The position numbers and the translations under genes are program-made. The notes beneath the pieces were generated by a model. That model was not told where the DNA came from. It did no database searches and worked only from the letters and a program-made list of their open reading frames with translations. This document shows, piece after piece, positions 52,915 to 63,000 of a stretch of 64,000 nt of DNA. Source of the stretch: Aestuariirhabdus haliotis (GTDB taxonomy: Bacteria > Pseudomonadota > Gammaproteobacteria > Pseudomonadales > Aestuariirhabdaceae); assembly GCF_023509475.1 (NCBI RefSeq), contig NZ_JAKSDZ010000007.1:55969-119968 (forward strand). The letters run 5' to 3'. Each line of letters begins with the position of its first letter. Within the stretch, counting starts at the first letter, position 1.

Positions 52915-54260
52915 TGTCAGAACAAATCAAAAAAAGACTTCGCTGTGCAGTCTATACACGAAAGTCCACCGAAGAGGGACTCGATCAAGATTACAACTCA
53001 ATCGATGCACAACGCGATGCTGGCCATGCTTACATAGCCAGTCAACGAGCTGAGGGTTGGATTCCCGTTGAGGATGATTATGACGATCCTGCATTTTCAG
53101 GCGGCAACATGGATCGCCCTGCGATGAAGCGATTACTTAAAGATATTCAGGATGACAAAGTCGATGTCGTGGTGGTTTACAAAATTGATCGATTAACGCG
53201 AAGCCTAACGGACTTCTCCAAAATGATTGAAGTGTTCGAACAACATAACACTTCGTTTGTGTCCGTGACTCAGCAATTTAATACCACTAATTCAATGGGT
53301 CGGCTGATGTTAAACATTCTCCTCTCATTCGCACAATTTGAAAGAGAGGTAACCGGTGAACGTATTCGAGATAAGATTACCGCCAGCAAGAAGAAAGGCA
53401 TGTGGATGGGTGGCATCCCACCGCTGGGGTATGACGTAAAAGACCGACATCTGGTCATTAACCCAAAAGAAGCGAAATTAATTCAACAGGTGTTTAAACG
53501 GTTTACAGAGATTGGCTCAACAACACTATTGTACAAAGAGCTAAGACTAGAAGGCGCAACCAGCAAATCATGGACAACTCAAGATGGGCGCTTCCGCCCT
53601 GGCAAACCAATCGACAGAGGCCTTATCTATAAGCTACTGCACAATCGCACTTACCTCGGTGAACTCAGGCACAAAGATCAATGGTATCAAGGCAAGCACG
53701 ACGCCATAATTGATCAAAAACTTTGGGCCGATGTTCACTCCATACTCGCAGTGAATGGTCATAAGCGCGGCAACTATACTCGCGCTAAAATCCCATTCCT
53801 GCTGAAAGGCATGGTATTCGCCGAAGATGGCCGAGCACTAACAACTTGGAGTTCTACTAAGAAAAAGAGTGGTCGACGGTATCGCTACTACATTAGCACT
53901 CGCGATACTAAGGAATATTCGGGCGCATCAGGCTTGCCTAGAATCCCTGCAGCCGAACTAGAATCGGCTGTTGTTGAGCAAATCAGAGGCATTCTCAAAG
54001 CACCGCCCGTTACGCAACAAGTTGCATCTATCGTACTGGAGAAAGACCACGATATTGATGAAGCTCAAGTTACCGTTGCGCTTAACAAGATCGATAACGT
54101 TTGGGAGCAATTATTCCCTGATGAGCAATCTCGTATCATTAAATTGATGGTCGAAAAAATCATCGTCAAGCCAGACAATATTGATATTAGGCTTTGGGAC
54201 AATGGAATAGAACGACTTGCCTTAGAAATTACTGACTCAGCGAAACAGGAGGTCGCATGA
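52914..54260 (+). CDS. Large serine recombinase
   Basis: A 448-residue recombinase: YTRKSTEEGLD with catalytic Ser18, VVYKIDRLTRSLTDF, and SFAQFEREVTGERIRDKI (E-helix). The C-terminal part has the recombinase domain (GSTTLLYKELRLEGATSKSW, then RTYLGELRHKDQWY). The usual Cys-rich zinc ribbon is reduced to a Cys-free version (KGMVFAEDGRALTTW). It is the only site-specific recombinase in the window, so it may move this module or serve the prophage. Confidence 0.9.
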   Translation: MSEQIKKRLRCAVYTRKSTEEGLDQDYNSIDAQRDAGHAYIASQRAEGWIPVEDDYDDPAFSGGNMDRPAMKRLLKDIQDDKVDVVVVYKIDRLTRSLTDFSKMIEVFEQHNTSFVSVTQQFNTTNSMGRLMLNILLSFAQFEREVTGERIRDKITASKKKGMWMGGIPPLGYDVKDRHLVINPKEAKLIQQVFKRFTEIGSTTLLYKELRLEGATSKSWTTQDGRFRPGKPIDRGLIYKLLHNRTYLGELRHKDQWYQGKHDAIIDQKLWADVHSILAVNGHKRGNYTRAKIPFLLKGMVFAEDGRALTTWSSTKKKSGRRYRYYISTRDTKEYSGASGLPRIPAAELESAVVEQIRGILKAPPVTQQVASIVLEKDHDIDEAQVTVALNKIDNVWEQLFPDEQSRIIKLMVEKIIVKPDNIDIRLWDNGIERLALEITDSAKQEVA

Positions 54261-54706
54261 GTAAAGGTAGCGGCTTTAAAATTGAAATGAGTCAGTCAGG
54301 TGACTCAAGCGTTGTTGAAGCCAGTAATGGCCAACTCAGCATTTCGGTGCCTATCAACTTAAAACGCCGAAGCGGCCGACAACTTATTACTCTACCTGAT
54401 GGCTCCTCCCATGAGCCCAGGCCATGGGATACTGATCCAACACCACTGCAGCTAGCTCTGGCACGCGGCCATTGCTGGCTCGCCATGCTGGAAACCGGAC
54501 AAGCTAAATCCCTAAGGGAAATTGCAGAGAAAGAAGGCGTCGATAACAGCTACGTCAGCCGAATGGTTAACCTGACTACGCTTGCGCCAGATATCGTTGA
54601 GGCCATTCTTGACGACCAATTGCCACCGACCGTGACCTTGTTTGATCTGGCCGTAGATCCGCCTAGGCTATGGAGTGAGCAAAGGAATCGTATTTTTTAT
54701 CTTTAA
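54257..54706 (+). CDS. HTH-containing accessory protein of the recombinase operon
   Basis: A 149-residue protein. The C-terminal half has a ParB-like HTH (KSLREIAEKEGVDNSYVSRM) followed by LTTLAPDIVEAILDD. The N-terminal half is beta-rich, with RRSGRQLITLPDG. It overlaps the recombinase stop by 4 bp. It probably binds DNA to regulate or guide recombination. Confidence 0.75.
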   Translation: MSKGSGFKIEMSQSGDSSVVEASNGQLSISVPINLKRRSGRQLITLPDGSSHEPRPWDTDPTPLQLALARGHCWLAMLETGQAKSLREIAEKEGVDNSYVSRMVNLTTLAPDIVEAILDDQLPPTVTLFDLAVDPPRLWSEQRNRIFYL

Positions 54707-54789
54707 CAAGCTAGTGCGATTCGAATATTTTGATTATTTCACTTATTTCGATTAGTCTGCTTACTCTATATCTTATTCTTGGAGCAAGT

Positions 54790-55194
54790 ATGGTAGCCAA
54801 AGCGCCAGTTCACCCGCTACCCTCGGCTGAGGACATTGCACTAGCTCGCAAGGGAGAGGCAGTCCTATCCGATATTCTGAAAAAGGAAAAGATAAGCTAT
54901 TCAATCGGCATATCTGACATTGAAGGTAATAGCTATCAAATTGAGCTACCAGCTCTGGCGATTAAGCTTCTCAAAAATACGCTAGAAGAAATTAGCAATG
55001 GTAACTCAATTAGCATCATGGCCCATCAATCCGAACTCACGACACAAGAAGCAGCGGACGCATTAAATGTGTCCCGACCATTTTTAGTCAAATTGCTTGA
55101 ACAAGGTGACATACCATTCCATAAAGTTGGAACTCATCGTCGCATCAAGCACAAGGATATTATTGATTATATGGAATATAGCGATGCGGAATAA
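54790..55194 (+). CDS. MerR/excisionase-type HTH antitoxin-like protein without a toxin
   Basis: A 134-residue protein starting at ATG 54790 (GGAG 5 nt upstream). The N-terminal part (ALRKGEAVLSDI-like helices) dimerises and the C-terminal HTH (ELTTQEAADALNVSRPFLVK, then GDIPFHKVGTHRRI) binds DNA. Such proteins normally precede a PIN-domain toxin. None follows here: the next gene is a helicase 62 bp downstream. The C-terminus also seems shorter than usual. It may be an orphan or a regulator of the helicase operon. Confidence 0.75.
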   Translation: MVAKAPVHPLPSAEDIALARKGEAVLSDILKKEKISYSIGISDIEGNSYQIELPALAIKLLKNTLEEISNGNSISIMAHQSELTTQEAADALNVSRPFLVKLLEQGDIPFHKVGTHRRIKHKDIIDYMEYSDAE

Positions 55195-55256
55195 ATCAAT
55201 AACCGAAAAGAACCGCATCTCGATATCACTTTTAGCTAATAAAAAAGGACTTTGAC

Positions 55257-58073
55257 ATGGAGTCAACAAATTTTCAGAGTTTACAAAAACGTTGGCCTCA
55301 ACTTTATGAACATGCAAATTTTGCAGAACAGTATGTCTATACCGATGCACACACCGCGATAGTCAAGCTACGCTGTTTTGCAGAGCAACTAGTAGGTATT
55401 CTTTATAGGGAATTAAACTTACCTTGCGAACGTAATGACGGTTTTTTTGAGAAACTAAAATCTAATATATTTATTGAAGTGATTGATGAAAATATTTTAG
55501 AAAAGCTACACGCAATTCGCATGCTTGGAAACAAGGCTGCCCATGGCCGGAGCATCAACTCAGATGATGCATTAGCACTGCTTCGCGATGCTTACCTAAT
55601 TGGGCAATGGATGTTCAAAACATATAGCGGAGCCGCCTATGACGAGTATCCTTCCTACGAAGAGCCAAGTCACCCAGATATTCCAATCAATCAATTAAAC
55701 GAAGAAAATAAGAAACTAGAGGATCAACTAAAAAAAGTAAAAGAGGAGCTCTTAAGACTAGAAGAATCAGAAAGTGTTGCTCAAAACCAAGCGATAGAAC
55801 TACAAAAAACGTTAGATGAAGCCAAACTGAATGACTTCAAAGAAGCTTCATCAAAAGCGGCATCATCCTTTGACCTTGCACCAGAAAACACAAGAGAACT
55901 TATAAAACTGCATGATGCGTTCTCCGAGTACAGTTTAACGACCGGACAGAGTGAGTTAGTAGGTAAGCTTGACAATTTTTTAAGCAGCAAGGATGACAGT
56001 GTCTTTTTACTCAAAGGGTATGCTGGCACTGGTAAGACTTTTATTACGAAAGGGCTAACTGAATACTTTAGAGCTGTAGGTAGAAATTACGTTCTTGCAG
56101 CGCCTACAGGTAAAGCATCTAAAGTAATAGCAAAAAAGACACAGTCTCCTGCTTATACTATTCACAAAACAATATACTCCTTTAAGGATATAGCCGAATA
56201 TCGTGATGATAATTTAGATGGATCTGAAACTTATAAATTCTATGCGCAGCTCGCTGTTAATGAAATGTCGGCGGACACTGTATTTATAATTGATGAAGCA
56301 TCAATGGTCGCCGATGTATATCATGAGGAGGAATTCTTTCGGTTTGGCTCAGGATTCTTGCTTCGAGATTTTTTAAAGTTTGTAAACCTGGATCACAATG
56401 ACCATCGAAAGAAAATCATATTTATTGGGGATGATGCCCAGCTCCCACCTATAGGTATGAATTTTTCTCCCGCACTTGACCATAATTATTTAACTCGGGA
56501 ACACAATATTGAAAGCATCCTTTACGAATTAACAGAAGTCGTTCGTCAAAAAGCGGAAAGCGGAGTGATGCATAATTCAAAAAAGTTACGAAAATCACTT
56601 AACTCTGGAGTTTTCAACCAACTAACTATTGATTTAACCTATCCCGATTTAGAAAAGGTAAGTCACGAAAACTTATTAGAAAGGTACCTTGAATCATGCG
56701 GCGGACGGATCAATGGCGAATCCATTCTTCTCGCTCATTCCAACGCAGATGTAACTGCCTATAACAGTCGAATTCGTGAACATTTCTTCCCAGGAAAAAC
56801 CGAAATTTCTAGCGGCGATAAGGTAATGGCTGTCAGCAACAGCAATGCCTATGGTTTCTTCATTTCTAACGGTGATTTCGGCCTTATTAAAGAGGTCTTG
56901 AGTAGTGCAGAGCGCCGCAACATTACTTTGAGAAGGAAAAACTCAGAAACGAAAGAAATTGAGGAAACTCTTGTTTGCTTAACATTTAAAGAAGTCGTTG
57001 TTGGGTTCAAGGACCTAGATGGCACACCCCACTTCTTTAAGGCAAGAATTCTTGAGGACTTATTATACAGCGAACACCCTGGGCTCACTTCTGATGAAAG
57101 CAAAGCTTTGTACTTAGATTTTTGCATTCGCAATCCTCACTTAAAGCGAGGTAGTTTAGAGTTCAAAGAAACTCTACGAGCAGACCCTTATTTTAATGCT
57201 TTAAGATTAAAATTTGGATACGCGATCACCTGCCATAAAGCTCAAGGTAGCGAGTGGAATCATGTCTTTGTAAAATGTAAAACACATCAAAGCCAACTGT
57301 CAGCTGATTATTTTAGGTGGTTCTATACTGCAATAACACGTACGTCTAAAAAGCTTTATCTTTTAGACCCTCCTAATATAAAAATTGGGTCCGGAATAAA
57401 ACCAGTTAATTCACCAAACGTTCCAGCAAATGGGGTCATCAATCAGTCCCCCTCAGGACAAAATCCCGACGCCATCAAAAGCTTGCCAACTACGCCATTA
57501 ACTGATGATTGTTTTGGAATTCCTACTAACGCATATTTTTCACTTGAAGTATTGAAACGAATTCAGCAACTCTTAGTTAGTTCAGATATTAAGATACAGG
57601 ATGTTAGCCAGGGACAATATTTGGAAATTTACTTCTTCCAGCGAGATAGCGAAGTTGCTCGAGTTGATATTGGATATAACGGAAAAGGAAAAATATCAAG
57701 ACTTACAACGCCAAAACAAACAGAGTTAAGTCTTCAGGTTATTGATCTTATTTCGCCACTAAACGGCACCCTGATAATACCTACCACACAACAACCTGCT
57801 GGCAGCTTTGAATTTGATGAAGACTTTCTTAACGACTTTCACTCTAGACTCCATCCATTAACAGATCAGAGAGGCATTACAATTAACAATGTAGAGCCTA
57901 TGGACTGGAAGCAGCGTTATACATTCACCCAATCCGGTGAAAGCGCTGTTTTTGATGTTTTTTACAACGGAAAAAATCAAATTACCAAATATGCGCCCGT
58001 AAAGAACGCCTGCACTTCTAACTCTTTATCTTCTGACATTCAAATAATACTGACAGAAGGATTAAGCTCTTGA
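55257..58073 (+). CDS. DUF4145-RecD-like helicase with duplicated C-terminal domain
   Basis: A 938-residue protein. Residues ~1-125 are a DUF4145 domain (KRWPQLYEHANFAEQYVYTD, then LGNKAAHGRSINSDD), as in type I restriction HsdR proteins. A coiled coil (about 145-205) follows. The SF1B helicase core has GYAGTGKTF (about 254), VFIIDEASMV (about 342), FIGDDAQLPPIG, ITCHKAQGSEW (about 657) and YTAITRTSKK (about 690). The last ~180 residues hold two copies of a module with YNGKGKISRL and YNGKNQITKY. It is AT-rich compared with its neighbours and likely transferred. Probable nucleic-acid translocase of a defence system. Confidence 0.82.
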   Translation: MESTNFQSLQKRWPQLYEHANFAEQYVYTDAHTAIVKLRCFAEQLVGILYRELNLPCERNDGFFEKLKSNIFIEVIDENILEKLHAIRMLGNKAAHGRSINSDDALALLRDAYLIGQWMFKTYSGAAYDEYPSYEEPSHPDIPINQLNEENKKLEDQLKKVKEELLRLEESESVAQNQAIELQKTLDEAKLNDFKEASSKAASSFDLAPENTRELIKLHDAFSEYSLTTGQSELVGKLDNFLSSKDDSVFLLKGYAGTGKTFITKGLTEYFRAVGRNYVLAAPTGKASKVIAKKTQSPAYTIHKTIYSFKDIAEYRDDNLDGSETYKFYAQLAVNEMSADTVFIIDEASMVADVYHEEEFFRFGSGFLLRDFLKFVNLDHNDHRKKIIFIGDDAQLPPIGMNFSPALDHNYLTREHNIESILYELTEVVRQKAESGVMHNSKKLRKSLNSGVFNQLTIDLTYPDLEKVSHENLLERYLESCGGRINGESILLAHSNADVTAYNSRIREHFFPGKTEISSGDKVMAVSNSNAYGFFISNGDFGLIKEVLSSAERRNITLRRKNSETKEIEETLVCLTFKEVVVGFKDLDGTPHFFKARILEDLLYSEHPGLTSDESKALYLDFCIRNPHLKRGSLEFKETLRADPYFNALRLKFGYAITCHKAQGSEWNHVFVKCKTHQSQLSADYFRWFYTAITRTSKKLYLLDPPNIKIGSGIKPVNSPNVPANGVINQSPSGQNPDAIKSLPTTPLTDDCFGIPTNAYFSLEVLKRIQQLLVSSDIKIQDVSQGQYLEIYFFQRDSEVARVDIGYNGKGKISRLTTPKQTELSLQVIDLISPLNGTLIIPTTQQPAGSFEFDEDFLNDFHSRLHPLTDQRGITINNVEPMDWKQRYTFTQSGESAVFDVFYNGKNQITKYAPVKNACTSNSLSSDIQIILTEGLSS

Positions 58074-59983
58074 TTACTAGCAAGGACGTTTTCTCTAAAC
58101 GAAAGGAAGGCGAACTTGACGAAGCCTATAGCATGGCTATAGAGCTAATCAATAATCCAACTAAAGATGAGTGGGATATAAAAGCATTTACCTGGTGCGT
58201 AATCGATCTAATCAAGCGCGATGCTCAGTCAGGTCAGCACCACAATCTATTTAATTACGCTGATCAAATTCGAAATTTAGAAATTGACCCCTCTGATAAA
58301 ATACTTTCAGATCAACGATCTTACGCCCTTAGGTTATGCAATCCTAATGGCCAAGAAATCCTGAAGGCTAAATCGCTTAGCAAGCAAGGAAACAACCTAG
58401 AATCACTAAATGTTTTTAAAAACATATTTAATAAAGGCGACCAATCTAGTGATGTTCAAGTTGGCATGGCCTGGGAGATGTATAGAATTGCTAAAGCCAT
58501 GGTCGAACAAGAACCTGCAAACTTTAATGGCGCCAAAAGACACATTAACGATTACTTCAAATTAAATGTAGATAAGCCTTCTCTTTTGCATACCTGCTTC
58601 CTTCAGCTTGCCGATAAGATAGCCAAAGAAGGTAAATTAAATATGGGGGCATTCGCGAGAATCTGGGGATTAGAATACCTTCGCCCAGAAGACTATGAAC
58701 CTTACCAAACAAGTGACGGTAAATCATACCCTTCTCTCGCCGAGCGGGTAGTTCAACACGCAAGCAAAGACGCCTTTTTGAATGCAGCTCTGGAAGATCT
58801 TCAATATATCCTTCCTTTTATTAACGACTGCATTAACAGGTACCCTGATAACTTATGGCTCAAGTTAAGCAAAGCCAGAGCACTCATGGCCACAGGCCAA
58901 AGCAATGAAGCTCTTTCATTTGGCCTAGAGGTCGTAAAGAATAAAGTTAACGACTACTGGGCTTGGGAATTACTTGGGGACATCCATCAATCCGTAGCTA
59001 TTGATATCGCTTTATCATGCTACTGCAAGGCTTTGATGTGCTCAAAAGACATCAATTTTGTGGCCAAAGTAAAAGTGAAACTAGCAGAGATATTAGCGAA
59101 AAAAGGCTCATACTCTGAAGCGAAATTTGAAATTGAAGATGTTATTAATTATCGAGTAGATAATAATCAAAAAATTCCCGAGCCCGCTGAAATCCTTAAA
59201 CGAAGCTCTTGGTATGAAGGCGTAACACCGAACACTTCTAACAAAGATTTTTACAGAGAAAACGCTTCTCTTGCCGAAGAGCTTTTATACAGTGATTTAC
59301 CTTGGATAAACGGCATATTGGGTGACACTTTTTTTATCGATGATCAAAAAAACAAACCTAAACGAAAACTCTACATACAATCTAACCCGCTTCCAACAGA
59401 AATCACCGTTCCTGAGTTTAAGATATCTAGCAATGTGAAAAAGACAGGCTCAGGAATAAAGATCAAAGGTGAATACGATAATGAAAATCGATTTCAGGTT
59501 TACACTATAGAAAATCGCCACACTCAAGAAGACTGGGATATTTTTGATGAGCTTATTGGGGTTGTTGACCACGTAAATCACACAAAAAATCTCCTGCATT
59601 TCATGGTTAGTAGAGCGATCGACGGAGTTATTCGATTTTCGGACTTGTCAGACAGGTTTCATGAAGGCGAGGCAATTGCTGTACGCTTATCTAAATACAC
59701 CAGTAAGCAAGGTACACGCTATAAAGTATTAACCTCGACTAAAACCAATCAACCCATTCCCGAATCCTTATTAAAATCATTCAGCGATAACGTAAGGCAG
59801 GAAAATGGGATGGGGTTTACCGATGATGGCATATTTATCCCTCCCCCGTTAGTTAGCAGCAGTAAAATAGAGGATGCAGACTTTGTGGCAGGGAAAGCCA
59901 TTCTAAATTACAACAAAAAGAGATCAGAGTGGGGTTGGAAAGCCATTAGCATCAGCAATGTGAGTTCTGGTCATGATAATTAG
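58070..59983 (+). CDS. TPR protein with OB/S1-like C-terminal domain
   Basis: A 637-residue protein. Residues ~1-370 are TPR-like helices (for example RYPDNLWLKLSKARALMATG and NDYWAWELLGDIHQSVAIDI). A beta-rich OB or cold-shock-like region (about 450-560) includes ELIGVVDHVNHTKNLLHFMV and GVIRFSDLSDRFHEGEAIAV. The start is TTG 58070 overlapping the helicase stop, with AGAAGGA 8 nt upstream; ATG 58136 is an alternative. TPR-OB proteins are described from TOTE-type conflict systems (recalled, not checked). It could tether RNA or DNA to the helicase. Confidence 0.7.
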   Translation: MITSKDVFSKRKEGELDEAYSMAIELINNPTKDEWDIKAFTWCVIDLIKRDAQSGQHHNLFNYADQIRNLEIDPSDKILSDQRSYALRLCNPNGQEILKAKSLSKQGNNLESLNVFKNIFNKGDQSSDVQVGMAWEMYRIAKAMVEQEPANFNGAKRHINDYFKLNVDKPSLLHTCFLQLADKIAKEGKLNMGAFARIWGLEYLRPEDYEPYQTSDGKSYPSLAERVVQHASKDAFLNAALEDLQYILPFINDCINRYPDNLWLKLSKARALMATGQSNEALSFGLEVVKNKVNDYWAWELLGDIHQSVAIDIALSCYCKALMCSKDINFVAKVKVKLAEILAKKGSYSEAKFEIEDVINYRVDNNQKIPEPAEILKRSSWYEGVTPNTSNKDFYRENASLAEELLYSDLPWINGILGDTFFIDDQKNKPKRKLYIQSNPLPTEITVPEFKISSNVKKTGSGIKIKGEYDNENRFQVYTIENRHTQEDWDIFDELIGVVDHVNHTKNLLHFMVSRAIDGVIRFSDLSDRFHEGEAIAVRLSKYTSKQGTRYKVLTSTKTNQPIPESLLKSFSDNVRQENGMGFTDDGIFIPPPLVSSSKIEDADFVAGKAILNYNKKRSEWGWKAISISNVSSGHDN

Positions 59984-60015
59984 GCTTATTACTTCAGATA
60001 TAGAAACAACCAATT

Positions 60016-63000
60016 ATGTATAAACAACACGGACAGTTTCATTTCTCCCCTTCAGATCTGACTCGCTATATGGAGAGCCCTTTTGCTTCATGGATGGATC
60101 GCTTTTCGATTGAATACCCAGATCAGGCGCCAGAAAAAGACCCAGCCGATGCTTTGATGAGTTCCCTCGCGCAGAAAGGCTATGCGCATGAAGATGCGTT
60201 GGAGGCAGCCTTTGTTGAACAAGAACTTGCCGTAGTCAAAATTGAAGGCGAGTCATCAGATGAAAAGCACGCCAATACGCTTGCAGCGATGCACCAAGGC
60301 GTTGATGTCATAGTGCAGGCTCGATTGGAGCTAGTGCCATTTGGTGGGTATGCAGATTTTCTCGTCAAAGTTCAGCATGCTGAAGGCGCTGAACCTAGCT
60401 TACTGGGTAATTGGCATTACGAAGTTTGGGATACTAAACTGGCCAACAAGCTGAAGCCAACCTTTGTTATTCAACTATGTTGTTACGCACAAATGCTCGA
60501 ATCCATACAGGGCCGTTTGCCCGAATTTATTACCGTTGCCTTAGGGAATGGTGAGCATGAACGTCTGCGAACCAAAGATTATTTCTATTATTATCAAACA
60601 CTAAAATCTTCATTTGTTACTGATCAAAGAAACTTTGACCCAAGTGTAAGGCCTGATCCAGCCGACTCAAAAAACTGGGTTGACTGGAGTAATTTTGCCG
60701 AAGCGTTATTAGTAGAAAGAGATCATCTCTTTCAAGTCGCCACCATTACCAAGAGCCAGATAAAAAAGCTTGCACAGGCTGGTATTAATACAATGCAAGA
60801 GCTTGCAGATTCAACAGGTGAGCATGTACCTGGCTTCAACCCTGCCGTTCTTGAAAAGCTTAAAGCGCAAGCTGCCATTCAAAAACGCAGCGCAGGCGAT
60901 GACATCCCTAAATTTGAAATTATAACGCCAGCGCCTGATGAGAAAATAGGATTAGCGTTACTTCCACCACAATCGCCACTGGATGTGTTTTTTGATATTG
61001 AGGGCTATCCGCTCGATGAAGGTGGCCTGGAATATCTCTGGGGAAACACTTACTTTGATGCCCCTTTATTTGGACAAGATCGGGGTAATCGACAGTTCAT
61101 CGATTTCTGGGCGCATAACCCTGAGCAGGAAAAGCAATGCTTCCAAGATTTTATTCATTGGGTTTACCAGCGTTGGCAGCAAGACTCAACAATGCATATT
61201 TACCATTACGCCAACTATGAAATCGCCGCCTGTCGCAAATTGATGGGCCGTTATGGCGTGTGCGAATACGAAGTAGACCAGTTGCTTCGCAATGAGGTTT
61301 TCGTTGACCTCTACAAAATAGTTAAAGGCAGCGTCCTTCTGGGAGAGCCTCGGTATTCAATCAAGAATGTAGAACACCTTTATCGCGGAAAGCGTGAAAC
61401 TGAAGTTGGCAATGGCGGTGACTCGGTTGTGGTCTATGAGCAATGGCGAGAACTTCACTCACGAGGCGAACAGGGTGATACCTGGGAAACATCTAAAATC
61501 CTAAACGATATCAGGGATTACAACATTGATGATTGCGACTCAACCCAGGAGCTGGTCGATTGGTTGCGACAACAGCAAGCGAATCATGGCATAAACTATT
61601 CGGGTAAAACCGAAGTCACCGAGCCTGATGTCAAAGAAGAGGTAACAGAACGAACGCAGCTGCGGGATCGTCTACTTGAGCGTGTTTTATCTGAGCTTGA
61701 GTCCGATCCAAGAAAAGCGGCATTAACTGAAAACCTTGCATGGGTGCTCGAGTTCCATCGACGGGAAGCAAAACCGATATTCTGGCGTTTATTCGAAAGG
61801 CTTGGCTTAAGTCATATTGAATTAATGGACGACCTAGATTGCTTGGCCTGTTGCGAAAGAACTGAGCGTGAGCCGTTTAAGCCAACGCCGCGTGCACGAA
61901 ACATGGCTCATGAATATCGCTTTGATCCCTCCCAGGAATTCAAGGGCGCACAAAAGCAGTTCTATTTATTGGGCGTTGAAACGGAAGATGGGAACACTGC
62001 GAAGGTTACTTTCGTCAGAGATGAGAGTGATCTGGAAAATGGATTGGTCGTGTTGCAATCAAAAGAGGAACCACCAACGATCATTTCTTTAGTGCCTGAC
62101 GAGTACGTTAACCCAAATCCAATTCCACAAGCCATCGACCAGAGCGTTAGTGAATACGAGAGTGGGCAGCTGATTCCCGGCCAATCAGCCATCATTGATT
62201 TTCTGATACGCTCCAAACCCCGGATAAATGGACACAACGAAGGTCCTATTGCCCCTAGTCACGACCCCGGAGAAAGGCTTCAACAAATCATTCATGCGAT
62301 CAGCAATCTTGAATCCAGTTATTTAACTATTCAAGGGCCACCTGGTGCTGGTAAGTCCTATACCGGTAAACATGTAATTGCTGAACTGATGAAATCAGGT
62401 GCACGAGTAGGTATCGCCAGCAATAGTCACAAGGCGATCAACAATCTGTTATTGAGTACAGCAAAATACTGCAAAGAAGAAGGCATCGCTGCGACCTTCT
62501 GTTGTACAAAAGATAATGAGCCAGAACTAGTCGATTACGAAGTAGCCATTTTGAAGAATAATGAGCTAGTCAATCATATTCAACCGTCCAGTGTGGTTGG
62601 CACCACAGCCTGGGGTTTTGCCCGAGAAGATATGGCAGATCAGCTGGACTACCTTTTTGTCGATGAAGCGGGGCAAGTAGCGGTTGCCAATTTAATCGCC
62701 ATGAGCCGCAGCGCGACCAACCTTATTTTGATGGGTGACCAAATGCAGTTAGGCCAGCCTTCACAGGGCACACACCCGGCCGACAGCGGCCTTTCTGTGC
62801 TGGACTACCTTTTACACGAAACACCCACCATACCCGACGACATGGGCGTGTTTTTGGGTACAACCTACAGAATGCACTCAAAGGTCAACCGTTTCATCAG
62901 CGAGCATATTTACGAAAATAAACTGGAGTCATACCCTGATAACGATAAGCGAATTATTGAGGTGCCTGCCGGTTATGATGGACCACTTAACTTCGATGCT

